From positions 29,506-93,505 of the forward strand of contig SIJG01000184.1 in the NCBI GenBank assembly GCA_023374025.1: DNA of 64,000 nucleotides, in the 5' to 3' direction. This stretch comes from Heterodera schachtii (Eukaryota > Nematoda > Chromadorea > Rhabditida > Heteroderidae). Position numbers and translations under genes: made by a program. Below are positions 25,761-35,798 of this stretch, in pieces. The number at the start of each line of letters is the position of its first letter. The stretch's first letter is position 1. The notes below the pieces were generated by a model, which was not told the DNA's origin, did no database searches, and was given only the letters and a program-made list of their open reading frames with translations.

Positions 25761-25849
25761 TTTTTCTTAATTTCTACGAAAAATAGCAAATCAAAATTCG
25801 AATCAATAGTTTGGTCAGCAGAAACCAATTTTTAAAAAAACACTTCCAT

Positions 25850-26532
25850 TTAATATTTATTATAAAAATTCATGCGAAAATATGATGGTAATTTTAAAAA
25901 TTCTTCCATTGTCTTCTCAGCAACCACCCGCCGTGAAGTGTCAAAAAGTGAAGGCGGAAGCCTATAGAGTAGTGCCCATGTTCCGACCAAATCTCTAAAA
26001 AATTTAAAACTAATGTTTGATTTCTGTTCTAACCTATCAATCCGGTGGAAGAAGATGTCAAGTAAAACTTCAATAGGGTTCAAAAGTAGTTCCCTGCCCC
26101 ATGCCTTACCCATCGCTCTCAACGATGAAACGCAATATAAAAAAAAACGGCTCCTGAAGGATGCGTTGGTTATTTGACTTTTGCCCTCCCAATAGAACCA
26201 AAAGTAAAACGCTGGTGCCATGTACCCTTCTCCCGTATAATTCGCCTGTACCGTAACATGTAGCACTGTTGTAAACCTTCCGATAGGCGTCCCTCTTCCA
26301 GAGTCGTGAAAAAATCTTAAGTTTCTCTCAACCATGGTGAAACAAAAAATCGAGGTACGATTATACATGGATATATAATCAGAATAAGGGCTTTCGTAGT
26401 CCCTATGTATCGCAATTTTATAATCTGACGACTCAAATAACAATGTCTCCACTTCTTCTTTGTTTTTCGGCCAGAAAAACTCTTCTTTTTCGAGAGCCTT
26501 CTCAAAATATTTTTGAAACGAGTATATTTTAA
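25850..26532 (-). CDS. Unknown protein, 3' exon of 227 codons
   Basis: The frame is open from a good acceptor (TTTTTCAG at about 26533) to the stop at 25850. There is no convincing ATG at its front; a GTG lies at 26452, but the frame is clearly coding upstream (FEKALEKEEFFWPKN). It needs an upstream exon ending in phase 1, which I could not place; the neighbour at 26618-27074 has a weak donor in the wrong phase. The product begins with an acidic helix, continues with beta-rich sequence containing GRFTTVLHVTVQ and a Tyr/Phe/Trp-rich stretch, and ends in helices. A jelly-roll coat protein cannot be excluded, but no signature proves it. Confidence 0.5.
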
Positions 26533-26617
26533 CTGAAAAATTAATAAAGGAAAAAATTTGAATAAATAATTATTGTGAGAACAAAAAAAATCAAATAAAA
26601 AATACAAAATAAACAAA

Positions 26618-27074
26618 TTATTGAACAGGAAAAGAATAAGTGGTAATAATTATTGAAATTCTCTGGTCTAACAAATTCACTTCCCCAAATGATTGCTGTC
26701 TGTGCATGAACTCGTTGAAAACACTGTCTGGGTTTGAATGTTGGAAGGGGCGAGCAGGGATGATCACAGGATCCGTCAAAGCATTGCAATACAGATCGAC
26801 AGAAATTTTCGCAATTTTCCATCCTGGCTCGGCTTCTTGGCTTATTGCGTCGGACATCAATTTTTTGAGGATTTTTTTAAAATTGTTTTCGGGATCCTCA
26901 TTTGGTGGACATTTAAAATAAAAGGTGCTCACATATTCTTTGATCCCAAACTTTTTGTTTTCCTTCACATGTTTTTCCACCTCTTCGTAATACTTGCCCA
27001 AGTCTGGGCTTTTCCGGAAATAATTACGGGTATTTCTCGAGCGCCTTACGTCTTTTGAAATTTTTCTTGGACAT
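26618..27074 (-). CDS. Stand-alone PolB N-terminal-region-like protein
   Basis: Two exons (27050-27074 and 26618-27003) with a 46-bp GT-AG intron give 136 residues starting at the ATG at 27074. After a basic N terminus it has a FYFK strand, a helix, then WKIAKISVDLY, the segment IIPARPFQHSNPDSVF, and a final strand SIIITTYSFP. In Polinton-type PolB proteins a domain of this layout commonly sits ahead of the zinc-binding and exonuclease parts. Here PolB starts without it and this gene lies just downstream of PolB on the same strand (88 bp apart). A smaller relative is at 23933-24166. The homology is inferred from layout and weak matches. Confidence 0.55.
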
Positions 27075-27161
27075 TCTTAAAAAATAATTAGCATAAAAAA
27101 CTTTTCTTAAATATTGAATGAAATAAACAAGCCAAAAAATAAACACAAAAACAAAATTATT

Positions 27162-30100
27162 TTAATAATATCCAAAAGGCAACACATTATAGTCAACATC
27201 AATTATCCCCTTCTTCTGCACTGGCTCGTATTCTTTCTTTACATCCTTCGAGAGGACTCGACAGTCCTTCGTCGGCCCAATTTTCTCAGGATAACGAAAC
27301 ACTTTCTTGAACCCCTCCCGGTGATTCAACACCATGTCCTTGAACAATTCATATTTAAATTCATTTCGTCTGTCCAACGTCATCCCACTGATCTTCGTTT
27401 TGTGCCAGATCACACCATCTTTCTTCCTCCTCATTTTCAAGGCGTACTGCTTCGGACCCGCCGATACATACTCCAAAATTTCACTTTCCGCATACTCACG
27501 AGTCATCTCCCTAAAACTGTGTTATAATGAGCCAAAAAATATTATGCCTTTACCCTAAAAATTTTCCTTCCTTCAAAGGACACCGACCCTTCGGATGAGC
27601 AAAAGCCAGAGAATCTTAATGTTTTAATTTTATGGAAATTTTTCTAATGCCCACCTGTGTCACAATACAATAGGTTAGACCCCTCCTCCCTGTAGACCTG
27701 CTCCATATACTCGTACAGCTTTACCCTGGCAGCACTCGTGGTCCACAATGACAAAATTATGTTCGAAACCTTATGCTCCTTTATAAACTCTTGCTTCTTC
27801 TGGTATACGGCTCTCATCACACCCTCATTTATCTCAATCGGTCTTTTAAACTCAATCGTGTCATCTTTGATGAGCTCCGTCCATCTTTCCAAATTATTAA
27901 CAATCTCAGTCACAGAAAGTGTGTTCCTTATTGAAAATTTCCCCCATAAACTGTTCAACCCCTTAATATTTATTTGTTTTTTGAATTTATTTGTTTTTCT
28001 CACCAATTTAGCGATCATACGTAGCCCAGGATTAAACACCATTTTATCATATTCCAGCCAAATGTTGTACTTGGCCTTGTACATTTCGATGAATGCTCTC
28101 TTTTCGTCCTCATTTCTCACCTCCGATGGCCAGCCCGACGCCTCCACCTTTATTTTCAAGAACATGCGCACATACCCCTTGAACAGTTGGCTGTCAAACT
28201 GCTCAAAATGATAGGCCCTGTAGAAGCCAATGACCCTATAACCTAACTCCAATGCCTTCCGCAGTTCTATCGAGGTGAATGTACCAATCAAAGCTCTCTG
28301 CTTTGGCCGATGCTTGCATTTTTTGACATCCTTCGCCATAACAAACTCTTTCTTCGTTTTTTTCGCACAGGTATAACAATTGGGGAAGAGAAGCATATTG
28401 TCAATGTGCATAGGGAGGAGAGGATAAAGCAGTTCCTTCGGGGGGATTACCTTCACCTTTAGCAGTCCATCATAGGGAACATCGTCGGGCACCGTCCAAT
28501 TCACATCGAATTCCCTGCTCACCACAATTTTAGGGACCCCAACAGGATAGGGGGTGTCTTAAACGAAGGAAAAAATAAAATAAAATAAAAGTCAATTTTA
28601 CCATAATTTACAAACGGATACAAGCTTATGATATCGAACATCGAAATCTCAACTTCTTCTGTTGCTTTTGCGTACAAACAAAAAGGCATTGTCCGTCCCC
28701 CCGCGTAAGCATCCCTCGGATTTATTGGCCCCTTATCCGGCACAGCGTCAAAGAACCTCTTCATCTCCCTATTTTTTTCAAGTTCTCTTTCACATCGCAT
28801 TCCTAAATGTCCTTAATTATCAATAAATTTTGAAATTGGCACACCCAAACTTCCTCCACAGAGAAGTTTTTGCATTTTTCCCTCAAAAACTCCATTCGTC
28901 TCAGTTCGTCGGAAATTTTCTTCCATACAACGCCCATTGGGTCCTATGGTCCAGGGCAAAAAACAATTTGGACATCCATGAAACGCACATCCCTTTAGCA
29001 AAAAATAAAATAGTGAAGAAAATTCTGTCTACCTGAAATTCAATGATTTTTTCTCAGCCCCGATGATACAATCCACTTTTAATCCCCCCATTTCCACTTC
29101 ACCCCCATTGCAAGCGTGTCTAAGTCTCACTCTTTTGCTTTGAGACAACCATTCAAAATATTTTACAGCAATTTTACTCTGATTCTCAGCTCTCTCATAA
29201 CCGCCTTCCGGAATAATTGGGAGATGATTTTCTCTCAAAAATTTTGTTTGAAAAATTCTCATCACAACCCCCGCAATTGTGACACTGTCCTTCAACACAT
29301 CCATCCCATCAGTAATCTCCAAAAACAAATGCCGAAACTTCAAAATTGCCTCCATCAAAATTTCGACGTCACTTTCGCAATAAACCTTAAGCTGCTCTCC
29401 TAAAATTCAATTTTAAATGGAAAACAGATTTTCTCTAACCTAGCTCAAATTCAGTTCTATAATTTTCATTGTGCCATTTTTCCAATTTAGCACATTCCTC
29501 CTCCTTCATATTGTCCGGACAATAATCTTCAAGGGGTGGCAGGTGTGCCAATTTCTTTCCAACGTTCACATTTTTGTTGTACTTATGAGGGAAGTACAAC
29601 TTTGCTAAGGTCTTCAAACCCAAAGTCTTTGGAAGATCTGCCAACTTGTTTTGGCTGAGCAGCCAGAAATCCCGAAAATACACACCACGCGCTTTCATTT
29701 GATAAATCTTCAGGTCTGCCATCATCAATTCGGTTTCGACCCCTCTTTCCGTCAGCTCTTTTAACACAAAATGCGAGTCGAACCTTCCAGCATAATGGGC
29801 AAAAGCGACCGTTTCAAATCGTTTAAACCCCAAAATCCAATCAACAAATTCGCTAATCGGTTCAAACCCATCTGCTACAGACCAAGTGATCATCCGAGGA
29901 CCGCTACAAATTTCGCATTCCCTCTCTTCTCCCACACAAACACTACAAGTATGCGCGGCACTAACAAGATTTGGTTTGTGTTCGCCCCCTTCAACCGTCG
30001 TCTCGAGGTCGTTGTTTGTTTCGCGTATTGTGTGTTTCCCCACATTTGTTGCATTTCTTGTACTCCCTACAAGCTGTCTTTTTGTGAGACTCAAAACAAT

Positions 30101-30780
30101 CATTGTTGTAGAAATTCCGATTGCATTCTCCACAGTGTATCGCCTCACAAACATCCAAACAGGGAAATCCGAACCCCATCCGGCAACACTTTTTGCAGCG
30201 CTCCCTACATTCCATTCGGTGGCGGTCAGGTCGATCGAATGTCACCTCACAGCTTACACAAAAATTTTTGACGGCGAAAAATTGAGTAACAGATTTTAAA
30301 CCATCCCAATGTTCGCCCACTCTTATCACACAAACTTCGTTTTTTCTTACTCCCTTCCCTTTGAAAATCGGTCTAAGTCCGGTTTTCTAAATAAAGCGAT
30401 CACAAAAAGTTTAGGAGGTGTTCGTTTACCATATCAAACGCAACGATACGAAACATTTCTGGAAATCCCTTGTCCCAAAATTTTTGCACAACTTCTAGGT
30501 GTTTAAGCCCAAAAGTTTTCTCCTGTGTGTTTATCCCAGCCTTTTCCATCAAAACAAATGCTAATTTGTGTTGTTTTTTCCCTGTTTGCAGGATATAGCG
30601 GAATTTATCACGAGAAATTTCGTGTCCAATCGTTTGATAAAGCTTAGCAAACTCAAGCGCATAAAATATACCTAAATATTTTCATAAATTGAGTTTCATT
30701 TTCTTCTCACTAAATTTCCCCATAGGTGCAGGAATACGCCCTAATTCTTTGACATCAGCAAAAAAGGATGAGTTAAACAT
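27162..30780 (-). CDS. Family B DNA polymerase, protein-primed (Polinton type)
   Basis: Replicates the element from a protein primer. Exons as read: 30711-30780, 30430-30671, about 29440-30386, 29033-29399, 28845-28992, 28602-28802, 27655-28557, 27554-27614 and 27162-27510; introns are 39-44 bp. Visible in order are a Cys/His-rich zinc region (30060-30270), Exo I DLE (30002-30010), Exo II AGRFDSHF (about 29769-29796), Exo III YCESDV (about 29364-29382), HGCPNC (about 28965-28985), Pol motif A DIISLYP (about 28615-28637), motif B KGLNSLWGKF (about 27931-27962), motif C YCDTDS, which is split by an intron at 27615-27654, and a C-terminal GPKQYAL. All key acidic residues are present. The last five junctions are in phase. 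The frame does not close between about 29995 and 30045, or at the 28993-29032 intron, so small indels or sequence errors are likely. The usual N-terminal extension is absent. Confidence 0.93.
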
Positions 30781-30880
30781 TATTCGACGTTAAAAGCTTT
30801 GATATTTGAAATGAAAATGTTAAAGCAGAAAAAATGTACATGGCTTTTTTCTGACACATTTCGACAAAAAATTTATTTAA

Positions 30881-31051
30881 TTAATAAGGCGGTGGGTATT
30901 CTGGAAAATCATCAAATTCTTCTGGTTCTTCTTCTTTTGTCCAATAATACCATGCTGCACAAAGAACAAAGAGCACCAGCGAAACCAGCAAACATAACAT
31001 GAGAAGCATGGCAAAGGAGAAACCCATAATGAAAATGAGAAATTCTGACAT
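30881..31051 (-). CDS. Single-pass membrane peptide with PPxY late-domain motif
   Basis: The frame from the ATG at 31051 to the stop at 30881 gives 56 residues. A hydrophobic segment covers about residues 4-36, followed by the aromatic/charged interface WYYWTKEEEPEEF and the C-terminal end FPEYPPPY. PPxY motifs bind WW domains of Nedd4-type ubiquitin ligases and are used by many viral proteins to recruit the ESCRT machinery for budding. The short acidic tail would face the cytoplasm. The gene sits 100 bp upstream of PolB on the same strand and just downstream of the F-box-like gene. It is small, but the membrane segment plus exact terminal motif is unlikely by chance. No named family is recognised. 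Confidence 0.65.
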   Translation of the reverse strand: MSEFLIFIMGFSFAMLLMLCLLVSLVLFVLCAAWYYWTKEEEPEEFDDFPEYPPPY

Positions 31052-31128
31052 TTTTGCTAAAAACTAGTTAAAAACACATCAAGAATTAACAATAAAATAG
31101 CATAAAACCACTAAAAACTAAAAACCAA

Positions 31129-31347
31129 TTATTGCACATTTAATCCTTTGTGACTTTCAAAAACCAAACGAGATATTTTTAACAGATTTTCCCATTCTTG
31201 TTTCTGTGACATCAGCGAATTGAAAGTCCCTCTGAGACGCTTTTGAGCCCACGACGACATGAGATGATTGCTCAAGAAGACTGTAGACAATTTTGAGGAG
31301 GGGAAGGCTTCAATTATTTCAAACAATAGCTCAGGGGGCAGTGACAT
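31129..31347 (-). CDS. Small F-box-like protein
   Basis: A complete 72-residue frame. The N terminus MSLPPELLFEIIEAFPSSKL followed by LSNHLMSSWAQKRL fits the F-box pattern (LPxEll-x-II-x-x-hP ... L-x-x-v-x-x-x-hp-x-x-W) that binds Skp1 and links a target to SCF ubiquitin ligases. The remaining 30 residues are helical and too short for a standard substrate domain. Nematode genomes carry many F-box genes, so capture from a host is plausible. It lies between the exon-repeat gene and the PPxY peptide on the same strand. The start ATG is the first in the frame. Confidence 0.6.
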   Translation of the reverse strand: MSLPPELLFEIIEAFPSSKLSTVFLSNHLMSSWAQKRLRGTFNSLMSQKQEWENLLKISRLVFESHKGLNVQ

Positions 31348-31610
31348 TATTAGCTAAAAAAAACACGGTGACATTCTCTTACAATAGCGGCACCGAAACA
31401 CAAAACCGAAAACGAATAAATGACAAAAAGAAAAACAAATTCAATTACTTTTTCATTATTTTCTTTTTGATTAATTTCTGTGTCGTTTAACATTTTCCTA
31501 AAACTTAATTCTGTCACTTAAATTTTTAGGAATCAAGGAATGTTCTCAACCCTTTACATAAAACGATCAATCAACAAATAATTTATTAACAAATGCATTC
31601 TGTTTTCTCA
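31348..31610. other. Spacer between F-box-like gene and exon-repeat gene
   Basis: AT-rich, with AATAAA-like words on both strands (for example 31413-31420 and 31575-31590). It would hold the polyadenylation region of the exon-repeat gene and the promoter of the F-box-like gene. No gene is seen. Confidence 0.4.
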
Positions 31611-33927
31611 TTAATGTGGGGGTGAGCGGGGGTCAATTGGTCTCCCAATCCATTGTTGTCGTGGCCAACGGATCATTTGCTGTGGATTTTGCCCCAATGG
31701 ATTGACAATTGGAGGCGCCTAAATAAATTCACGATGATGATTTTGGGTGTTTTGAAAGTTCCGAACTTGAAGAGCTTCGTTCCTTTGTGCGACGGGCGGG
31801 ACGCCAACGATGACAGGTGGAAAATGCCATGGTTGGGGCGGCACAAGATGAGCCTAAATTTCTCCTGTCTTAGAAAAAACTGCGGGTTTAGGACCTGATG
31901 GGGCAGCGGAAGAGGTAGGCCGTTGACTGGATGATGATGATGTTGAACAGGCACAACATGACGCAACATTGCTTGCCCCTAAGAACTCAAAGCGGTGAAA
32001 TTTGGGTCAAAAGAAGGCGAAAAGGTCATGAGTTTTGACCTGATGTGGCAGCGGAAGCGGTAGGCCGTTGATTGGATGATGGTGATGTTGAACAGGCACA
32101 ACGTGACGCAACATTGCTTGCCCCTAATAACTCAAAGCGGTGAAATTTGGGTCAAAAGAAGGCGAAAAGGTCATGAGTTTTGACCTGATGGGGCCGCGGA
32201 AGCGGTAGGCCGTTGATTGGATGATGGTGATGTTGAACAGGCACAACGTGACGCAACATTGCTTGCCCCTAAGAACTCAAAGCGGTGAAATTTGGGTCAA
32301 AAGATGGCGAAAAGGTCATGAGTTTTGACCTGATGGGGCCGCGGAAGTGGTAGGCCGTTGATTGGATGATGGTGATGTTGAACAGGCACAACATGACGCA
32401 ACATTGCTTGCCCCTAAGAACTCAAAGCGGTGAAATTTGGGTCAAAAGAAGGCGAAAAGGTCATGAGTTTTGACCTGATGTGGTAGCGGTAAGTGGTAGG
32501 CCGTTGATTGGATGATGGTGATGTTGAACAGGCACAACATGACGCAACATTGCTTGCCCCTAAGAACTCAAAGCGGTGAAATTTGGGTCAAAAGAAGGCG
32601 AAAAGGTCATGAGTTTTGACCTGATGTGGTAGCGGAAGTGGTAGGCCGTTGATTGGATGATGGTGATGTTGAACAGGCACAACATGACGCAACATTGCTT
32701 GCCCCTAAGAACTCAAAGCGGTGAAATTTGGGTCAAAAGAAGGCGAAAAGGTCATGAGTTTTGACCTGATGTGGCAGCGGAAGTGGTAGGCCGTTGATTG
32801 GATGATGGTAATGTTGAACAGGCACAACGTGACGCAACATTGCTTGCCCCTAAGAACTCAAAGTAGTGAAATTTCGGCAAAGCAACATCAACAAGCATTC
32901 AGCTTCTGACCTGGGGGGGCAGCGCAAGTGGCGGAACATTCACAATTGGAAACCGGATGGGGTGTTGCGGGGCATAGAGGGCATTGTATGGCATTGGTGG
33001 CCCCTAAGAACCAAAACTTTAGAAATTTTGGCAAAGTAACATCAAAAAGCATTCAGCTTCCGACCTGGGGGGGCAGCGCAAGTGGCGGAACATTCACAAT
33101 TGGAAACCGGATGGGGTGTTGCGGGGCATGGAGGGCATTGTATGGCATTGGTGGCCCCTAAAGCCCAAGTTGGCAATTTGTGGCAAAGGAAAAAACGATT
33201 TCGATTTCGACCTGACGAGGCATAGGAAGTGGTCGGACGTGGAGAAAAGGGTGTTGGACATGGGGGTGTGGGACTGGGAATACACGATGTGGCACTTGTG
33301 GGCCCTAAGAACCCAAAGATGTGAATTTGGGCAAAGGAAGCTCAAAAAGTCTTCGGTTTCTGACCTGACGCGGCAGCAGAAGTGGTGGGAAGGGACGAAC
33401 TGGGGCTTGACGAAATCCAGGCGGCACCCGGGCAATCGGACGTTGGACAGCTCGTGCGTCAATGTCCTGTCCTTGTCTTTGCACAATGTTTTGCTGGGCG
33501 GCATTGTCGTCGGCGTCGTCATCGTCTGAGCTTGCGTCTTCCACCGGCCGATTGCCTAAAATTTTTGAAGGATAAAATGGTCAACTATGAAACCGTTTCT
33601 CTCATTGCAAAATCACAAACTCACCCTCCACAACAGGAATTGGTAGTCCAACGATTGGTCGCGGAGTTGGCGCTCGGAGTCTTTTGGGAGATGATGGTGG
33701 AGTTGGGTCACGTCGGCTGCGTTGCAAGTTGTGCCATTCTTTGCGCCATTTCCTTCAAAACTGATTGATAAAACACATTTAAAGAAAATGGTTTACAAAA
33801 AATCAGAAACAGCCTCTTTGTTGAATGGCCTTTGGTGGGAGGTTTGGGACGGATCGAACATTTGGCCGTAGTGTTTTTTAAAGTCAAAAACCAATGCGTT
33901 ATAATACGCGGAATAATTGAAATCCAT
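31611..33927 (-). CDS. Multi-exon His/Pro/Gln-rich protein with amplified exons
   Basis: Fifteen exons were read: 33797-33927, 33625-33752, 33365-33555, 33212-33304, 33065-33157, 32911-33003, 32766-32849, 32621-32704, 32475-32559, 32330-32413, 32185-32268, 32040-32123, 31895-31978, 31767-31853 and 31611-31718. All introns are GT-AG. From exon 4 on every intron is phase 0 and every exon starts with Gly or Ala and ends with Gln. Exons 7-13 are 84-bp near copies (containing PVQHHHHPINGLPLPLPHQ); exons 5 and 6 are 93-bp near-identical copies. The product is about 500 residues: an aromatic N terminus (MDFNYSAYYNALVFDF), a KWRKEWH segment, a basic SP/TP-rich part, an acidic DDDD patch, then H/P/Q-rich repeats. 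No signal peptide and no known family. Exon 9 is 85 bp because of one extra base, which shifts the frame unless that exon is skipped. Confidence 0.8.
31895..32910 (-). repeat. 145-bp tandem exon-intron unit, seven copies
   Basis: Seven head-to-tail units of 145 bp, each an 84-bp exon plus a 61-bp intron (GTCAAAACTCATGACC ... GAGTTCTTAG), lie within the exon-repeat gene. Exon and intron are about equally conserved between copies, which suggests recent unequal crossing over or gene conversion. Two further units with 93-bp exons follow at 32911-33157 and a more diverged one at 33158-33304. Confidence 0.92.
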
Positions 33928-33928
33928 T

Positions 33929-34794
33929 GAATTTGGTCACCAAAGAAATTTGAAGAATGAACGTGGAAATGAATAGAGCTGCATTACCCCGCTTAAGTTT
34001 GCTCCTCCCTTTGCCATGCCATCGCGATTGGCTCCTCCCTCAGCTCGGCTGCAATTGGCTCCAGCCTCAGCCCGCCACGGACAGCACACAAAATATGAAT
34101 GATTGATGGGGAAATTTGAATATGCCTGTCTTTCTGTGCCATCCCTTCACCCTCCCCCATCATCGCACTGCAAAGAGTGGGCAAAAAAATTTTTTTCTCA
34201 ATTTCATTGGATGATTGATGGGGAAATTTGAATATGCCTTTGCATTTCGGTGCGCTTCTCCCCCGCCAGGCACCACTTTGTTATTGCCCACTGCAATGGG
34301 AGGGCAAAAACGGATTGAAATTTACTTTTGATTGACAGTTAACTGTCATAAAAAAAAGAAGAAAATTTGAAGGACCAAACGGAATTGTCATAAAAAATTC
34401 AAATGCGAAGGACGAAAGAATTGTGATTGCAAAAAAAACCAAAAATAATAAAGACGGACAAAAAATTTTGTGCGTTTGTGCACAATTTACGTTGGACAAA
34501 AACGAATGAGAGCAAAAAACTTTGAGCGTTTGTGCACAATTTACGTTGGACAAAAACGAATGAGAGCAAAAAAAAACTTTGAGCGTTTGTGCACAAATTA
34601 TGTTGGGCAAAAAATGACGTTTGTTTATGATTGTGTTGTGTAAAACATGAATGAAAGGAAAAAATTTTGCGTTTATGCACAATTGTGAGAGGCAAAAAAT
34701 AACGGAGCAAAAAACTTGTGGTTGTGCATTTTGTGGGAGAAAAGTGACGAAAAAAGGAATAATTTGCAGGAGATGTCAATCAAAAACCGAAATT
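33929..34794. repeat. 866-bp tandem duplication, copy 1
   Basis: Nearly identical to 34795-35660. It holds GC-richer sequence with CTCCCTC motifs, a repeated GGGGAAATTTGAATATGCCT block, and a short array of about 55-bp units (GCGTTTGTGCACAATTTACG). It lies upstream of the start of the exon-repeat gene (33927, minus strand), so it probably contains promoter material. Confidence 0.95.
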
Positions 34795-35660
34795 GAATTT
34801 GGTCACCAAAGAAATTTGAAGAATGAACGTGGAAATGAATAGAGCTGCATTACCCCGCTTAAGTTTGCTCCTCCCTTTGCCATGCCATCGCGATTGGCTC
34901 CTCCCTCAGCTCGGCTGCAATTGGCTCCAGCCTCAGCCCGCCACGGACAGCACACAAAATATGAATGATTGATGGGGAAATTTGAATATGCCTGTCTTTC
35001 TGTGCCATCCCATCACCCTCCCCCATCATCGCACTGCAAAGAGTGGGCAAAACAATTTTTTTCTCAATTTCATTGGATGATTGATGGGGAAATTTGAATA
35101 TGCCTTTGCATTTCGGTGCGCTTCTCCCCCGCCAGGCACCACTTTGTTATTGCCCACTGCAATGGGAGGGCAAAAACGGATTGAAATTTACTTTTGATTG
35201 ACAGTTAACTGTCATAAAAAAAAGAAGAAAATTTGAAGGACCAAACGGAATTGTCATAAAAAATTCAAATGCGAAGGACGAAAGAATTGTGATTGCAAAA
35301 AAAACCAAAAATAGTAAAGACGGACAAAAAATTTTGTGCGTTTGTGCACAATTTACGTTGGACAAAAACGAATGAGAGCAAAAAACTTTGAGCGTTTGTG
35401 CACAATTTACGTTGGACAAAAACGAATGAGAGCAAAAAAAAACTTTGAGCGTTTGTGCACAAATTATGTTGGGCAAAAAATGACGTTTGTTTATGATTGT
35501 GTTGTGTAAAACATGAATGAAAGGAAAAAATTTTGCGTTTATGCACAATTGTGAGAGGCAAAAAATAACGGAGCAAAAAACTTGTGGTTGTGCATTTTGT
35601 GGGAGAAAAGTGACGAAAAAAGGAATAATTTGCAGGAGATGTCAATCAAAAACCGAAATG
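34795..35660. repeat. 866-bp tandem duplication, copy 2
   Basis: Second copy of the unit above, differing at only a handful of bases (for example CCCATC for CCCTTC near 35009 and AATAGT for AATAAT near 35312). Its right end is followed by unique sequence leading to the Q-rich gene, so the duplicated block covers most of the space between the two divergent gene sets. Confidence 0.95.
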
Positions 35661-35732
35661 AGAAGGTTATTAGTCAAATTAACAGTAGATTTGTGTAAAA
35701 ACTTGTCCTTGGTAATATTTTTTTGTTTTTGA
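35517..35732 (+). CDS. Possible small zinc-ribbon protein (weak)
   Basis: A 71-residue frame contains CGCAFCGRKVTKKGIICRRC, a Cys-x2-Cys pair, 10 residues, then another Cys-x2-Cys, a spacing typical of zinc ribbons. The first 49 residues are duplicated in the 866-bp repeat (copy at 34651-34842, which ends differently because the repeat boundary cuts the frame). It could be a real small gene, an exon, or a chance frame within the repeat array; expression is unknown. Upstream plus-strand frames in the same repeat contain a reiterated CTIYVGQKRMRAK peptide, which may belong to the same transcript. Confidence 0.35.
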   Translation: MKGKNFAFMHNCERQKITEQKTCGCAFCGRKVTKKGIICRRCQSKTEMRRLLVKLTVDLCKNLSLVIFFCF

Positions 35733-35798
35733 CGTGTCGTTTGTGCGGTTATTTAAAGCGGTTGAAAGTTGTTGTGATCATCATTCGAGCAAAAAAAC

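Noticed and set aside
26317..26616. Lys/Arg-rich frame overlapping the unknown 227-codon exon
   Set aside because: It would follow in phase from the weak donor of the upstream gene, but its composition is less protein-like than the overlapping frame and it ends earlier; kept only as an alternative.
27738..30299. Plus-strand frames of 137-166 aa across the PolB region
   Set aside because: Antisense shadows of PolB exons; the minus strand has all the conserved motifs and splice sites.
31895..33304. Regular repeats resembling a CRISPR array or plain minisatellite
   Set aside because: The period is 145 bp (later longer) with both parts of each unit conserved, and every unit parses as an exon plus a GT-AG intron in the same phase. 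There are no unique spacers.
32928..33529. Plus-strand frames rich in Trp, Gly and Arg
   Set aside because: They are antisense to the amplified exons and introns on the minus strand, whose splice sites and codon pattern are clear.
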